A stretch of DNA of 64,000 bases. It comes from Mesorhizobium sp. NZP2077. Its GTDB lineage: Bacteria > Pseudomonadota > Alphaproteobacteria > Rhizobiales > Rhizobiaceae. The notes below the pieces were generated by a model, which worked only from the letters and a program-made list of their open reading frames with translations, did not search any database and was not told where the DNA came from. Below, in pieces: positions 28,214-38,573 of the stretch (the stretch's first letter is position 1; each line of letters starts with the position of its first letter). The position numbers and the translations under genes are program-made. The stretch spans positions 6,826,001-6,890,000 of the forward strand of contig NZ_CP051293.1 of NCBI RefSeq assembly GCF_013170805.1. The letters run 5' to 3'.

Positions 28214-28262
28214 CCAATCGGCAAAATCGATTGTTTCGATGACAAGCATCCACGCTGCGGAT
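28214..28262 (-). promoter_or_regulatory. nod box (leftward, nodB)
   Basis: On the minus strand: ATCCGCAGCGTGGATG, then CATCG, AAACAATCGATTTTGCC and GATTGG. It lies about 290 bases upstream of nodB with only a truncated nodA between, and beside a nodD remnant on the other side. Confidence 0.9.
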
Positions 28263-28264
28263 AG

Positions 28265-28436
28265 ATGAGACAAAGGCTTGGATCGCGCACACCTCACGGC
28301 CGCCGCAAGCAGCATCAACCTAAGTCAGCCGGCCATGAGCGCGGCCGTCGCCCGGCTGCGCAATTGTTTCAACGATGAACTGTTTACGATGAGCGGCCGC
28401 GAATGCGTTCTAACCCGCGTGCGGAACCGTCAGCGT
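28265..28436 (+). pseudogene. nodD 5' remnant
   Basis: The frame reads [38 protein letters not shown], that is the NodD HTH region, preceded by a shortened N-terminus (codons about 5-22 deleted) and cut shortly after RVLT. It abuts the 3' end of the MocR-type gene. No effector domain, hence not functional. Confidence 0.88.
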
Positions 28437-28437
28437 C

Positions 28438-29907
28438 TCAGAGTCGAGCGACGACGTCCCGGAGCATCTCGACGCCTTTTTCGATCTGCCGGATGCTCAG
28501 GGCGGAATAGCCCATGACAAGCCCGACGCGGTCGGCTTCCCCTGCTCCCGACTGCCGATGATAAAGCGGCGAAATCGGGTGCAGACCCAGACCCGCGTAT
28601 TGGGCGGCTTCGACCAGCGCCGTTTCACGCGATCGCGGCAGGTCGTTGAACCAGATGACGACGTGCAGTCCAGCCTCTGCCCCCTGGACGGCGATCCGAT
28701 CTGGAAAACTCCGCTTCAGGGCGGTCAGCAATGCCTCCCGGCGCTCGCCGTTGATGCGGCGCACGCGGCGCACATGGCTTTCATAGCCGCCGCTCTCGAT
28801 CAGAGAGGCCAATGACTCCTGCCCCGCCATCGGAGAATGCCGGTCGGCAAGCTGCTTGGCGGTTTCGAAAACCTGCAGGAATTCCGCCGGGACGACGAGA
28901 TAACCGATCCGCAGCATCGGCGAGAGCGTCTTGGAGATGGTGCCGAGGTAGATGACGGCCCCATGATCCTCGAGGCTATGCAGCGGGGGAACGGGGCTGA
29001 TATCGTAGCGATATTCGCTGTCGTAGTCGTCCTCGATGACATAGGCGCCCTGCTCCCGCGCCCATTCCAGAAGCTGATGCCGCCGCGGGATCGGCATGAC
29101 GCCGCCGAGCGGAAACTGATGCGAGGGCGTCACATAGGCCAGCCGGGCCGCGACCCCCGCCAGTTGCTCCGTTTGCATGCCGTGATCGTCAACCTCGAGG
29201 GGAACGGGCGTGGCACCTGTACTGGCAAAGACCTGGCGCGCCATCCTGTAGCAGGGGTCCTCGATGACGAAGCTGTCCCCGGGGTCGAGCAGCAGGCGCG
29301 CGCAGAGATCGAGGCCCTGCTGCGAACCATTGACGATGACGATCTGCTCGGGGGCGCAGCGCACAGTACGGGCGCGCCAGAGATAGCCCTGAAGCGCTTG
29401 GCGGAGCCGGCTCGAACCGCACGGATCGTCATAGGCGAGCCGTGCCGGCCGCTGCGCCATCGCCGCGTTCATCGCGCGCTTCCAAACCGATGCGGGGAAA
29501 TCTGAGGGCGCCAGGACGCCATATCGGAAATCAACCTTCAGCGTGTTCGGCAGGTAATCCGGCCAGCGCGGAGTACCACGCAGCCGTTCGCCATAGCTTG
29601 ACAAGTGAACCGGGCCGAACCGTTTTGGGGGATTGGCGGTCAGCTCATGTCCCAGCAGTGAGGATGCGACACGAGGGCGCGCGCCTTGACGGATGTCGAT
29701 GAAACCTTCCGCGGCCAGCTGCTCGTAGGCGACGGTGACGGTCGTTCGCGAGACTCCAAGTTCCTCGGCGAGACCACGGGAGGACGGCAGCTGGCTGCCG
29801 GTGCCGTAAACGCCTCTGAGGATCTGCTCGCGAAGCGCTTCGTAGATCTGGCGCGCGCCCATGCCATGCGAGCGGGTTGAAGCACCGGGGCCTGGAGACT
29901 GGACCAT
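28438..29907 (-). CDS. MocR/PdxR-type regulator (GntR HTH plus aminotransferase domain)
   Basis: The start at 29907 (MVQSPGPG) has an AGGAAA site; a longer frame is possible. About 489 residues. GntR winged helix at about 15-80 ([28 protein letters not shown]), then a class I aminotransferase fold from about 120 with [32 protein letters not shown] and the PLP lysine in [10 protein letters not shown]. MocR proteins sense PLP or an amino compound and control PLP metabolism or amino-acid genes. Probably the regulator of the PaiB/LysE genes, now separated from them by inserted nodB DNA. The 3' end touches the nodD remnant. Confidence 0.88.
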   Translation of the reverse strand: MVQSPGPGASTRSHGMGARQIYEALREQILRGVYGTGSQLPSSRGLAEELGVSRTTVTVAYEQLAAEGFIDIRQGARPRVASSLLGHELTANPPKRFGPVHLSSYGERLRGTPRWPDYLPNTLKVDFRYGVLAPSDFPASVWKRAMNAAMAQRPARLAYDDPCGSSRLRQALQGYLWRARTVRCAPEQIVIVNGSQQGLDLCARLLLDPGDSFVIEDPCYRMARQVFASTGATPVPLEVDDHGMQTEQLAGVAARLAYVTPSHQFPLGGVMPIPRRHQLLEWAREQGAYVIEDDYDSEYRYDISPVPPLHSLEDHGAVIYLGTISKTLSPMLRIGYLVVPAEFLQVFETAKQLADRHSPMAGQESLASLIESGGYESHVRRVRRINGERREALLTALKRSFPDRIAVQGAEAGLHVVIWFNDLPRSRETALVEAAQYAGLGLHPISPLYHRQSGAGEADRVGLVMGYSALSIRQIEKGVEMLRDVVARL

Positions 29908-30035
29908 TTCTTTTCCTGCCAACTGGACATTCCATATCAACCAGTTTGCAGCCACTCAATCCGAAAGCCAAGGTCTGAAGCCGATGCCCGAGACCGCAAT
30001 CCAGGACCGGTAAACTGGCACAGTCTGCGAACGAT

Positions 30036-30324
30036 GCCAAATTCGGCTTCGCTACCCGCGCGATCCATCCCGGCTACGATCCGGCTGGTTTCCCAATGCC
30101 GTTCAACCACGCGTCTTCCTGAGCTCGACCTACGATCGAAAGCGTTGCGGCGAATGAGGCCGCCGCCGGCGGCGCAATCCTCGGCGACGCGGAAGCCCCT
30201 CCACACGCTGTACGAAACGGGCTTGCGCTACATCACCGGCGCGGCGCTCTCGCCCATGTCAGCCTTCCTGGTTCTGCGCGGGCTGAAGAAACTCTCACGC
30301 TTCGCATCGAATCGCCAACGCTAA
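30036..30324 (+). pseudogene. Cys/Met-metabolism PLP enzyme remnant
   Basis: Around 30044-30110 one frame reads GFATRAIHPGYDPAG, the N-terminal signature of O-acetylhomoserine sulfhydrylase or methionine gamma-lyase; around 30225-30310 another reads RYITGAALSPMSAFLVLRGLK, the C-terminal segment of the same family. About 300 internal residues are missing and the frame changes, so only the two ends remain. It faces away from the MocR-type gene, a common position for a MocR target. Confidence 0.65.
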
Positions 30325-30822
30325 CCGCGCGGGGGCCTTGACCAACAGATCTCGACTTCCTGAAGAAAACGCCGGCGAAATCCGCAATGGCGTGATGATT
30401 GGAGGCCGAAGGGTCAAGCGGCGCTAAGACATGATCGTCGCCCCACCGACGCATTTTGCCAAAAGTATCTCAACGACGAATATGCCGGGGCCGCCGCCTT
30501 ATTCTGCGAGCGGCCCAGCCGGCTCGCACGTCCCGTCCCGTCCGCTATGCGTGACACCAGGCTGATGCCGGAGACCGTAGGCAGTCACCGAACCCGGTAC
30601 GCCGTCGAGAAACGACAAATTGGTGCTGTCTTGAGCCACCAGCAAGCAAATCCATTACTGATCCTCGACTGCCATAAGCGTTAGATGGGTTGAGCATGCA
30701 TGCTCGCAGCACATGCAATCGTCAGGACCCTTGCCTCAGCCGATGGATGGGGCACAGTCATATGAAGATGCTTGGACAGACCGGTGTTTCGGCAGCTGTT
30801 ATCTGTCGTCCAGCGATTGGCA
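30325..30822. other. Stretch without recognisable gene
   Basis: About 500 bases between the PLP-enzyme remnant and the 3' end of nolO. Only short overlapping frames; no nod box, no known motif and no clear terminator hairpin. Confidence 0.35.
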
Positions 30823-32844
30823 TCAGTTTTGATGGACGCGAGCAGCTTGCGAGGGACGCATGCGAACGCGGCGCTGCTCCCACAATCGTCGCAGTTCTCC
30901 TGTGAGAGTCTCGCGCTGGGCCTGATCCAGCGTAATTGTATCGAGGAGATCCGCGAGCACGGCTTCGCCTTCGATCCGCGTCAGCATATCGAACAACTCA
31001 TGTGAAATACGCGCATAGTCACGGCTGGAGTGATCCGTTCGGATTTCGCAGACGGTCTCCTGGCGATCCTGCGCCGTGTATGCGCGGACTTTATGCAGGG
31101 ATACATAAGGCGGCAATGAAACCGCGAGCGCAGTCCAATCCTGCAGCGTTGCGGCCCGTTTTTTGACGAGGAACGGCCCGACCACAAGTCCATCCAGCTC
31201 TGTCGTCAGGAACGTGGCAATCGAGTCTGCAACGGAATCCACGATCGGCTCGGCATTGTTGTTGAAGGACGTGTTGAGCAGAATTGGGATGCCAGTGCGC
31301 TGCTTGAAGGCGTTGATGACGTCCCAGTAGGCCGGACTGGCCTTGCGCGATACTGTTTGCAGCCGAGCCGTACCGTCGACGTGCGTGATGGCACCGAGCA
31401 AACCACGCTTGGAATCGCGCACACGAACCACGAAATTCATGAAGGGAAATTCGCACGCACTGCCTGGGAGGTCGAAAAATTCGCGCGCATCCTCCTCCAG
31501 CACTGATGGGGCGAACGGGCGATACCCTTCCCGCTTCTTGACCATGGCGTTGATCCGGTCCTTGTTTGTGGCGGGCCTGGGGTCGGCAAGAATGCTGCGA
31601 TTTCCGAGCGCGCGCGGCCCGAACTCCGAACGACCTTGCACCCAGCCGATCACGGCGCCACCGGCCATCCACTCGGCTGCCCTATCCGCCACCGCCTCAG
31701 TGCGTTCAAACTCCAGGTGCCCCGCCCATGCCTTTAGTTCCTCTTCGACAGCATGATCGCTCGCGAGATCCGGCCCCCAATAAACCTCCTGCAGTCGCGC
31801 ACGCGGCGCGGGGCGGCCCAGCTCACCAGACACGATTAGCGCGGCGCCTAATGCGCAGCCAGCGTCATGCGATGCGGGCTGCACGAAGATGTCTTCGAAA
31901 AGTCCTGAATAGAGCATCTTGCCGTTCACGGAGCAATTGTGCGCAACGCCGCCGGCCAGGCACAACCGCGTCATCCCGGTGGCCTCACGATGATGCCGAA
32001 GAATGTGAAACACGATGCGTTCGAGCGCTTCCTGTAACGACGCACTCACATCTTTATGCTGCTGGGTGAATGGCATTCCCTTTTGCCGGACCTGAATGCT
32101 GCGGAGCAAAGTCGGACCGATGCGGTCCAGGTGGACCCGATACTCGCCGTTTGCAGACAGTTCATAGAACTGCTCGAAAAGCTCGCGATAGGGAACGGGA
32201 TCGCCGTAGGGGGCAAGCCCCATTACCTTATATTCATCGAACAAGCCGTAGCCGAGATACCGGATCACCTCGAGATAAAATAGCCCAAGGGAATTGCTCT
32301 CTGGGAAAGTCGCGAGTTGCGAAATTTCAGTACCAGATCCTACCGCCACGAGGCCCGACAGGAAATCACCAGAGCCATCGATCGCGAAAATCAGACTTTG
32401 CTCGAAGCCCGACATTGCAAAAGCGCTCACGGCGTGCGCCTGATGATGACTTACGAATGAGATACGCGAAGGGTCGAGTTCGGTACCGAACTCCTGCGCC
32501 AACAGCTGCTGCACCAAAAGTTTGGCATCCAACGGAATGGAGGCGTCAGGCTCGGAAGCAAGCATGTTTTCGAGCATGGCGTTGCAATAGGCTTCGGTAG
32601 CGTAGTACGCCACATGATCGATTTCGCTGAGCTGAACCCCAGCGGCTGAAAGACAGTATTGAACCGAGCCAATCGGGAGCTTGTTGGAGTGTTTGATCCG
32701 ATTGAGGCGTTCCTCTTCTACGGCCGCAATGACCTGTCCGTCTCGGACGAGTACCGCAGCGCCATCGTGCATGAATGAGTTCGGAACCTGGAATCTGTTT
32801 TCATAGACTTTGTCTAATCCGCCGCTCAATCCTAGACACAGCAT
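30823..32844 (-). CDS. nolO: NolO, Nod-factor carbamoyltransferase
   Basis: The start is taken at MLCLGLSGGLD (32844) because GGAG sits 4-8 bases before it; an ATG four codons upstream is weaker. About 673 residues. N-terminal carbamoyltransferase domain (HDGAAVLVRDGQVIAAVEEERLNRIKHSN, FVSHHQAHA, FAIDGSGD) and C-terminal NodU/CmcH-type domain (GRSEFGPRALGNRSILADPR, NTSFN). The KVYENRFQVPNSF start is NolO-like rather than NodU-like. NolO adds a carbamoyl group to the non-reducing sugar (3-O or 4-O) from carbamoyl phosphate. It is downstream of nodIJ, as in nodABCIJnolO of Rhizobium sp. NGR234. Confidence 0.92.
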   Translation of the reverse strand: MLCLGLSGGLDKVYENRFQVPNSFMHDGAAVLVRDGQVIAAVEEERLNRIKHSNKLPIGSVQYCLSAAGVQLSEIDHVAYYATEAYCNAMLENMLASEPDASIPLDAKLLVQQLLAQEFGTELDPSRISFVSHHQAHAVSAFAMSGFEQSLIFAIDGSGDFLSGLVAVGSGTEISQLATFPESNSLGLFYLEVIRYLGYGLFDEYKVMGLAPYGDPVPYRELFEQFYELSANGEYRVHLDRIGPTLLRSIQVRQKGMPFTQQHKDVSASLQEALERIVFHILRHHREATGMTRLCLAGGVAHNCSVNGKMLYSGLFEDIFVQPASHDAGCALGAALIVSGELGRPAPRARLQEVYWGPDLASDHAVEEELKAWAGHLEFERTEAVADRAAEWMAGGAVIGWVQGRSEFGPRALGNRSILADPRPATNKDRINAMVKKREGYRPFAPSVLEEDAREFFDLPGSACEFPFMNFVVRVRDSKRGLLGAITHVDGTARLQTVSRKASPAYWDVINAFKQRTGIPILLNTSFNNNAEPIVDSVADSIATFLTTELDGLVVGPFLVKKRAATLQDWTALAVSLPPYVSLHKVRAYTAQDRQETVCEIRTDHSSRDYARISHELFDMLTRIEGEAVLADLLDTITLDQAQRETLTGELRRLWEQRRVRMRPSQAARVHQN

Positions 32845-33148
32845 CTCGCTCTCCATTGTCGTACAGGAAGACTGAATTGGCCTGTCTCAAGGCCGTTTGA
32901 TCAAAAACACAGGCTGCGTTGTCGTTCGCCGGCGCGAACGCCAGTCAGAAATCGCCAACCTCAAAGAAATTCTCTTCCGCCGGGAATCAACATGAGATCC
33001 TGTGATCGAGGTGCCGGGCGGCCCATAACGTTGATAGATTGAGTGGATGCCACCGAAGACCCTGGGTGGCATGCCGATTTCTGTTGGCGATGTCGTTTAT
33101 TGGCAGCACGAAGTCCGTTGCGCATTGCTTATCTCCCTCTCTTTCGCG
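32845..33148. other. Spacer between nodJ and nolO
   Basis: About 300 bases with no credible gene and no nod box. nolO is therefore probably transcribed by read-through from the nodA nod box. Confidence 0.4.
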
Positions 33149-33937
33149 TCAGCGCATGAGTCGGCGGCGCAACAGCGCCATCGAGAGGAAGAATGGCAAC
33201 AGCGCGTACAGGCCGAGCACACCGACATGCAGGGCAATGCCGCCAATCGGGCGATCAAGCATAACCGGACGAATGAGGTCGATCGCATGTGCCAGCGGCA
33301 TGCATCGCGCTATCTGCTGAAACGCGTGAGGCAGCTGATCCGATGGGAAAACGGCGCCCGACAGGAACATCATAGGTGTGAGGACAAGCGTCTGGTAAAA
33401 CACGAAGTAATCGTAGCTGGGCGAAAGCGCGGTGACGACCATCGCGAGGCTCGCAAACACGCACCCAGTGAGAGCAATGATTGGCAGCGCATAGAGGATG
33501 GACGGCCAGGCTGCATAACCCAACGTTGCGGTGACAATGGTGATTGCCGTACCGGCCAAGAAGGCCTTGGTGGCTGCCCACGCCAGTTCACCCAGAACGA
33601 TGTCGCCGAGGGTAACGTGCGTATACAGCATTGCTTCCCAAGTGCGCTGAGAGTGCATGCGAGCGAAAGCCGCGTACAATGTTTCCATGGTAGAGGCGGT
33701 CATCGCACTTACCGCGACCATGCCGGCCGCCAAAAAGGCAATATAGGACGCACCGTCGACGCGGCCGACCATTATGCCGAGGCCGGTGCCTAGGCCGAAA
33801 AGATAGATCATAGGATCGGCAAGGTTACCGAGAATCGTCACGAGTGAGACTTTCTTCCATGCCAGATAGTTGCGGCGCCACACCGCAACCCAGTTCCACG
33901 CATTGGCCGGCAACGCCGCCGCAAAATCTTCAATCAT
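33149..33937 (-). CDS. nodJ: NodJ, ABC-2 membrane subunit for Nod-factor export
   Basis: 262 residues with about six membrane segments and the ABC-2 features [34 protein letters not shown] at the N-terminus and [17 protein letters not shown] before the last segments. Forms the channel that with NodI exports lipo-chitin oligosaccharides. The ATG is 3 bases after the nodI stop, with GGAG inside the nodI end, so translation is coupled. Confidence 0.95.
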   Translation of the reverse strand: MIEDFAAALPANAWNWVAVWRRNYLAWKKVSLVTILGNLADPMIYLFGLGTGLGIMVGRVDGASYIAFLAAGMVAVSAMTASTMETLYAAFARMHSQRTWEAMLYTHVTLGDIVLGELAWAATKAFLAGTAITIVTATLGYAAWPSILYALPIIALTGCVFASLAMVVTALSPSYDYFVFYQTLVLTPMMFLSGAVFPSDQLPHAFQQIARCMPLAHAIDLIRPVMLDRPIGGIALHVGVLGLYALLPFFLSMALLRRRLMR

Positions 33938-33940
33938 CGT

Positions 33941-35047
33941 TCACTCCTCCATCTCGCGCCCGGTCAGCCGCAAGAAAACATCCTCGAGATTGGCTGGACG
34001 CAAAAGAAGCCGTAGACCTGCTCGCCCGTGCAGTTGCGTGCGCACCTGCTCAGGGTCTGGCGCATAGCAATAAAGGGTTTCGCCGCTGACCTCGATGCGC
34101 TGGGAATGTGGCTTGACCAGCGAAAGCAACTCGTGCGGATCGCCGCCGTAAATCTCCATGACCTGGCATCCGATATGCTCGTCGATCAGCGCCTGCGGGC
34201 GGCCTTCGGTGATATTGCGACCCCTTTCGAGCACGCACAGCCGATCGCATAATCGCTCAGCCTCTTCCATGAAATGCGTCGTCAGGATAATCGTCTTGCC
34301 ACGTGCCAACAGGGCGCGCAGCCGCTCCCAGATCAGGTGGCGCGCGTGCGGATCGAGGCCGGTGGTCGGCTCGTCCATCACAATGAGCTGGGGGTCGTTG
34401 ATCAACGCCCGCGCCATTGTCAGGCATCGCTTCATGCCGCCGGACAGTTCCGAGACGCGCGCATTCGCCTTGCGCTCGAGGCGAGCGAACTCGAGAAGCG
34501 ACGGGATGACCGCTTCGCTCTGACGAGTGCTCATGCCGAAGTAGCGTCCGAACACCAGCAAGTTCTCGCGTACGGTCAATTCCTGGTCAAGATTGTCGAA
34601 TTGCGGGACCACGCCAATGCCCCTGCGTGCCAGCCGAGCGCGCGCCGGCACCGGGACGCCGAGCACCGTGATCGCGCCCGCGTCAGGGCATGTCATGCCG
34701 AGGAGCATACGCGCAATCGTGCTTTTGCCCGCCCCGTTTGGTCCGAGGAGGCCGAAACACTCTCCCGACGCAACGGAGAACGACAGTTCGTCGACAACGA
34801 TCTTGTTCCCATACGACTTGGTTACGCCGGCAAAATCGACTGCCACGGTTGACGCAGAGTCAGGCACGGAGCTTTTCGCGCTTGTTTGCCCGTGAGACTC
34901 CCGTTCGATCGCAGGAGTCTCGAATCGCCGCAAATCCTCTGGGCCCAACTTACGCTTCAACACTTGATGTTTCTGGTCCTGGCTCAAAACTCTTCCACCT
35001 AAGGTCACGTGACTATTGCTGTTCGCTGTAAGCTGCGTCAGATCCAA
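33941..35047 (-). CDS. nodI: NodI, ABC ATPase for Nod-factor export
   Basis: 368 residues as drawn. ABC domain from about 68: Walker [10 protein letters not shown], signature LSGGMKR, Walker [13 protein letters not shown], and switch His in TTHFMEEAE. The first 60-65 residues before FAGVTKSYG are polar and longer than in many NodI proteins; the start overlaps the end of nodC by 35 bases. A shorter start is possible, but no strong ribosome site is seen inside. It provides the ATPase for NodJ. Confidence 0.95.
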   Translation of the reverse strand: MDLTQLTANSNSHVTLGGRVLSQDQKHQVLKRKLGPEDLRRFETPAIERESHGQTSAKSSVPDSASTVAVDFAGVTKSYGNKIVVDELSFSVASGECFGLLGPNGAGKSTIARMLLGMTCPDAGAITVLGVPVPARARLARRGIGVVPQFDNLDQELTVRENLLVFGRYFGMSTRQSEAVIPSLLEFARLERKANARVSELSGGMKRCLTMARALINDPQLIVMDEPTTGLDPHARHLIWERLRALLARGKTIILTTHFMEEAERLCDRLCVLERGRNITEGRPQALIDEHIGCQVMEIYGGDPHELLSLVKPHSQRIEVSGETLYCYAPDPEQVRTQLHGRAGLRLLLRPANLEDVFLRLTGREMEE

Positions 35048-36287
35048 CCAAGTCGGGCTTTGGAATGCTGCCGCCGGTGTCTGGCACGTTGGCCGCAGAG
35101 CTTCGCGACAACCAATCGCTATTGCTCAAAGTACACAGCGCGTATGCTTTCAAAGGGAGCAGGAGAAAGATGTTGATGAGTGTGTGGAGCGAGAACCCGA
35201 GAAATCGAAGTTGGCGCGCACGAAACGCTGCCACGCTGCAGCGAACCATCGTCATGACCGCAATCGTCAGGCATGCCGTCCAGGGCACGGTACCTGTCGT
35301 TACGAATTGCGCGAGCCCAGCCAGGAGCGACAAAGAGAGCAATAATGGGCCAATATTCTGCCCAATCACGTCCAATGTGAGATAAATATTAAGGCCGCGC
35401 AGCAGTTGGAACGCCAGCAACGTGTCACGGAACGTGCTTCGGGCCCAGCGGAGCTGTTGGCGCAGATAGGGACCCATCCTGTTGGGAACGACTGTTGCCG
35501 CGACGGCCTCCGGGACATACTCTGTTCGAAAGCCTGCTTTCAGCATCAGGATCGTAAGGTGGCGATCCTCACCGAAGTCGCTCGGCTTCCCTCGAAAGCG
35601 CTGCGTCTCGTACTGGTCCAGCAGCGAAACAAGCGCGGATCGCCGGTACATGGCACACGGACCGCAGCAACACATGACGGCACCGAACCGAGCCTGCGCT
35701 GCCCGCTCTTCGTTGCAGGCGAGCCAGTATTCCATGTCGATCAACCGCGTCAGCCAAGTTTCAGTGCGATTGCTAGCCGCCAACTGGCCCATGGCGGCGC
35801 CGACCGCTTGATCTTGCATCTTCAGCGCAAGCCTGGTGATGACGTCCGGCGCGAGGATCGTGTCCGAATCTACATTGAGCACCAAATCTCCGCACGAGCG
35901 GCGAATGGCGGCAATCTGCGCCTTGCGCTTTCCAACATTCTTTGGGAGCACAATGAAGTTGAACCTCGGGTCGCCCGCGTATTCCTCATGTACACCCACG
36001 AGGGCATCGCGGTTTGCAGAACCGTCATCAACAACATAGACCTGCAGTTTGCCGGCGTATTCCTGACTTGCAATGGAAGCCAGGCAGTCCGAGAGGGTGC
36101 GAGGCGCCTCGTTGTAGCACGGGATAATGACATCGACGCTCGGCCGAGGCTCACCGCCGGGCGGGTCGCCCGAGGTCGGCGCTACGTTTGTAGGCAGGGT
36201 ATAAAACACCTGCGCGGTTTTGTAGACGGTCGACAGCAGCGCATAAGAGCAGATGGCAACAGTACTGGCTGTGGCAAACAGGGTCAT
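35013..36287 (-). CDS. nodC: NodC, chitin oligosaccharide synthase
   Basis: 424 residues. An N-terminal membrane segment, then a GT2 domain with [21 protein letters not shown] (DxD), GEDRHLT and QQLRW (QxxRW), and two to three C-terminal membrane segments. NodC polymerises GlcNAc from UDP-GlcNAc into the tetra- or pentamer backbone of Nod factor. It starts 56 bases after nodA with no nodB between, the arrangement known from M. loti. The C-terminus after the last membrane segment is polar and variable. Confidence 0.97.
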   Translation of the reverse strand: MTLFATASTVAICSYALLSTVYKTAQVFYTLPTNVAPTSGDPPGGEPRPSVDVIIPCYNEAPRTLSDCLASIASQEYAGKLQVYVVDDGSANRDALVGVHEEYAGDPRFNFIVLPKNVGKRKAQIAAIRRSCGDLVLNVDSDTILAPDVITRLALKMQDQAVGAAMGQLAASNRTETWLTRLIDMEYWLACNEERAAQARFGAVMCCCGPCAMYRRSALVSLLDQYETQRFRGKPSDFGEDRHLTILMLKAGFRTEYVPEAVAATVVPNRMGPYLRQQLRWARSTFRDTLLAFQLLRGLNIYLTLDVIGQNIGPLLLSLSLLAGLAQFVTTGTVPWTACLTIAVMTMVRCSVAAFRARQLRFLGFSLHTLINIFLLLPLKAYALCTLSNSDWLSRSSAANVPDTGGSIPKPDLVGSDAAYSEQQ

Positions 36288-36343
36288 GAGATGTCAGATT
36301 CTTCAGTGGATTTGAGGGAAGCGGGCGGATAACAGATCCGCGG

Positions 36344-36940
36344 TCATAGCTCTGGACCGTTCCGATCGATCAAAGTGCCGGCCGGCCACTCGCTCATCGA
36401 GCGTCCAATTGGGAGCACCATGAGGAGTACGTCGTCGTCGACTCGCGTCGTGTAAGGCAGATCGGGGTACACGTCCGGGAGGGTTGAACGCACGCGAACG
36501 CCCGTCAGAATGTTCGCCAAGCCTTTGCGGCGGAACCTCCCAACATGGTTCCGGAGCGCTTGCCGAACCGTGCCGAAAGCGAATGGAACGCCAAGCTGCT
36601 GCAGCACTGGATACATGACGCTAATCGAATGGCCGATTCCCAGCCCCTCAAGATCCGGACGCACCCCGTATAGACCGAGTTCAGCGACCAGCAGATCAAC
36701 GTCGCCAACTTTGATGTATCGGCGCAGCACGCCCATGTGAGCCGCTACCCCGTGCACATCATAGCCGATTGCGCGGACCTCCGGCCTTGCACCGGCCCAA
36801 CTTCGACCGCCTTCGAATTGCTTTCCATTGAAGGCTCCGGTCGGCTCATAGGTCTTCCGGAAGAACTCAGAGAGTTCGAGGTGATCGGAAAGCTGCAACT
36901 CATTTTCCCAGCATAACCTCCACTGCACGTCAGGGCGCAT
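36344..36940 (-). CDS. nodA: NodA, N-acyltransferase
   Basis: 198 residues from [20 protein letters not shown], the normal NodA start and length; the open frame continues upstream but that part is leader DNA with the nod box. Conserved blocks [30 protein letters not shown] and [19 protein letters not shown] are intact. NodA transfers a fatty acyl chain from acyl carrier protein to the free amino group made by NodB. This is the only complete nodA in the window. It heads nodA-nodC-nodI-nodJ(-nolO). Confidence 0.97.
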   Translation of the reverse strand: MRPDVQWRLCWENELQLSDHLELSEFFRKTYEPTGAFNGKQFEGGRSWAGARPEVRAIGYDVHGVAAHMGVLRRYIKVGDVDLLVAELGLYGVRPDLEGLGIGHSISVMYPVLQQLGVPFAFGTVRQALRNHVGRFRRKGLANILTGVRVRSTLPDVYPDLPYTTRVDDDVLLMVLPIGRSMSEWPAGTLIDRNGPEL

Positions 36941-37030
36941 GCGAAGACTTCCTCTTTTTCGGGTTCTTTTGTGCACCTCACGCGGTAGAGCAATGGCGGT
37001 GCATGTCATGGGTCTATGAACGACCCTCCC

Positions 37031-37078
37031 GGATTGGTAAAATTGATTGTTTAGATCGAGAGCATCCACGCTATGGAT
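37031..37078 (-). promoter_or_regulatory. nod box (leftward, nodACIJ-nolO)
   Basis: On the minus strand: ATCCATAGCGTGGATG, CTCTCGATC, AAACAATCAATTTTACC and AATCC, a complete consensus. It lies about 90 bases upstream of the nodA ATG. The nodD that normally sits on its other side is reduced to a 14-codon stub. Confidence 0.93.
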
Positions 37079-37087
37079 GCTGAAACC

Positions 37088-37129
37088 ATGCGTTTCAAAG
37101 GCCTTGATCTGAACCTTCTGGTGGTGCCC
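37088..37129 (+). pseudogene. nodD 14-codon stub
   Basis: Reads [13 protein letters not shown], identical to the NodD start, at the normal distance from the nod box, and then breaks off into unrelated DNA. It shows that this nod box too came from a nodD-nodA junction. Confidence 0.85.
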
Positions 37130-37937
37130 GATTGGCCCCGATAGCGGCGACGCACCGATGGCAGCTGGCGGTGACACAACCTGCCTCAAGAGCGGCCGCC
37201 AGCGGCGTGGCTGCGCCCGTGCCGAAGCAGCGATCAAGTGGAGGATGGCCCGACTGTTAGGCGTCAGCAAACGCGGCGACCGTTGACGCACGATCGCGCA
37301 GCTCTGGATCGCCGGCGGCAAACAGGTTCCGCGAAGCCTCTGGCTCGACAAGTTGCGGCAAGGCGGCATGCCAATGGCGCGATGGTCGCGCTCGCCAACA
37401 GCAATCGTCTGGTCAATGCTCTCGAGTGTCGCCTGTCAACCGGACTGTCGGCGAAAGCACCTGGAGCGGGAAGGAGGACGCGCCCGGATGGCGCTACTTC
37501 GAACGAATTGTTTGAGGTTTTGGCCGACTGAAGTGCGCGAAGGGGCTGGTCCCAAACTCTTAGATCCCGCGCCCCATCAAAGATCGCCGCACACAGAAAA
37601 GGCAGCCTAAGGAGCGTCAGCACTTGCGCCGGCCGAAGGGCCGGGACGCGGGACTGACTGCAACGACGAGATCGGTTAAAAGGGCAGCCGTAGGAGTGGC
37701 AGCATAGCGCCGCCGAAGGCGGGACACGGGACCGACGGCCCCCAACGAGGAGTGCCGCTTTCCCGGCTAGGGATCGTCAACCACCTGGGCCGAAACACCT
37801 TTGAGGTTCGGTGGCGGCAGCCGTAGAGCCCGTCCCGCATAGGGAGCCATGCAAAATAAGGACTTCGCTTCATTTCGGTATTTATGGGTCATTTATTGGG
37901 TAAACCCGTTTCTTGATTTTTTGGGTATTTTTTTTAT
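37130..37937. other. Decayed DNA upstream of the nodA nod box
   Basis: About 800 bases with no intact gene. Parts of 37240-37530 (for example [15 protein letters not shown]) faintly recall the end of IS110-type transposases but too weakly to call. An imperfect tandem repeat lies at 37599-37740 and a T-rich tract at 37905-37937 before the Fic remnant. Confidence 0.35.
37599..37740. repeat. Imperfect direct repeat, two units of about 60 bases
   Basis: Unit 1 (37599-37661) and unit 2 (37681-37740) share GGCAGCC, TAGGAG or AAGGAG, GCGCCG, CCGAAGG and GGGAC-CGGGAC blocks in the same order. Both have a GC-rich pairing centre (CCGGCCGAAGGGCCGG in unit 1), like palindromic intergenic elements of rhizobia. 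Confidence 0.45.
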
Positions 37938-38573
37938 ATGACGCTGAAGACAGATTCCGTGCAAATTGCCCCCCAAATCCTTACCCTCGTCTCGGAGATT
38001 GACGAATTCAAAGGGGCTTCGCGGGCTGTTGGCACGCTCGCGCCAGAGCGCCTATCGGCTTTGCGCCGTGTTGCGACCATCGAGAGCATTGGCTTTTCTA
38101 TCCGTATCGAAGGAAGTAAGCTCACCGCCGTTGAAGTCGAGCGGCTGCAACAAGGATGAGCTCATCGCGGCGCCTACAAGACATTCGCAAACAATGTGAG
38201 TGCGTTCGATGCCGACGGGAACGAGATCGGCGTCATCTTCGAAACGGCGACGCCTTTCGATACGCCGAAGCGGATGAAGGAACTTATCGAGTGGACGCGT
38301 GGTACACTCAACGAGCAAAGCCTGCATCCCTTGCTCGTGGTGGCGATTTTCATCGTGGTTTTTTTGGAAATCCACCCATTCCAGGACGGCAATGGAAGGC
38401 TGTCGCGCGTTCTGACGCCGCTCCTGCTGATGCGCATCGGCTATGCATATGTACCCTACTCTTCACTCGAAAGCGTGATTGAGAACAGCAAGGAGGGTTA
38501 TTATCTGGCGCTTCGTTTCATCAGGAAGCGGAAATCGGCTTTTGGAAGCGGGCCAGCAGGCAGTCTTCATTGA
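37938..38573 (+). pseudogene. Fic/DOC family protein, frameshifted and 3'-altered
   Basis: Frame 1 (37938-38159) gives the Fic N-terminal part (ATIESIGFSIRIEGSKLT, the inhibitory S/TxxxE/G-type helix region) and stops; from about 38170 another frame continues AYKTFANNVSAF... to the active-site motif HPFQDGNGRLSR and RIGYAYVPYSSLESVIENSKEGYYLALR. Fic enzymes transfer AMP to proteins. The two halves need one frameshift, and the end runs into the 3' end of nodS (opposite strand, 53-base overlap), so the normal C-terminus is gone. Confidence 0.8.

Noticed and set aside
36941..37369. N-terminal extension of NodA
   Set aside because: NodA homologues start at MRPDVQW; the extension runs across the nod box.
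37238..37531. IS110-type transposase end
   Set aside because: Only a short stretch (VALAN) resembles it; too weak to annotate.
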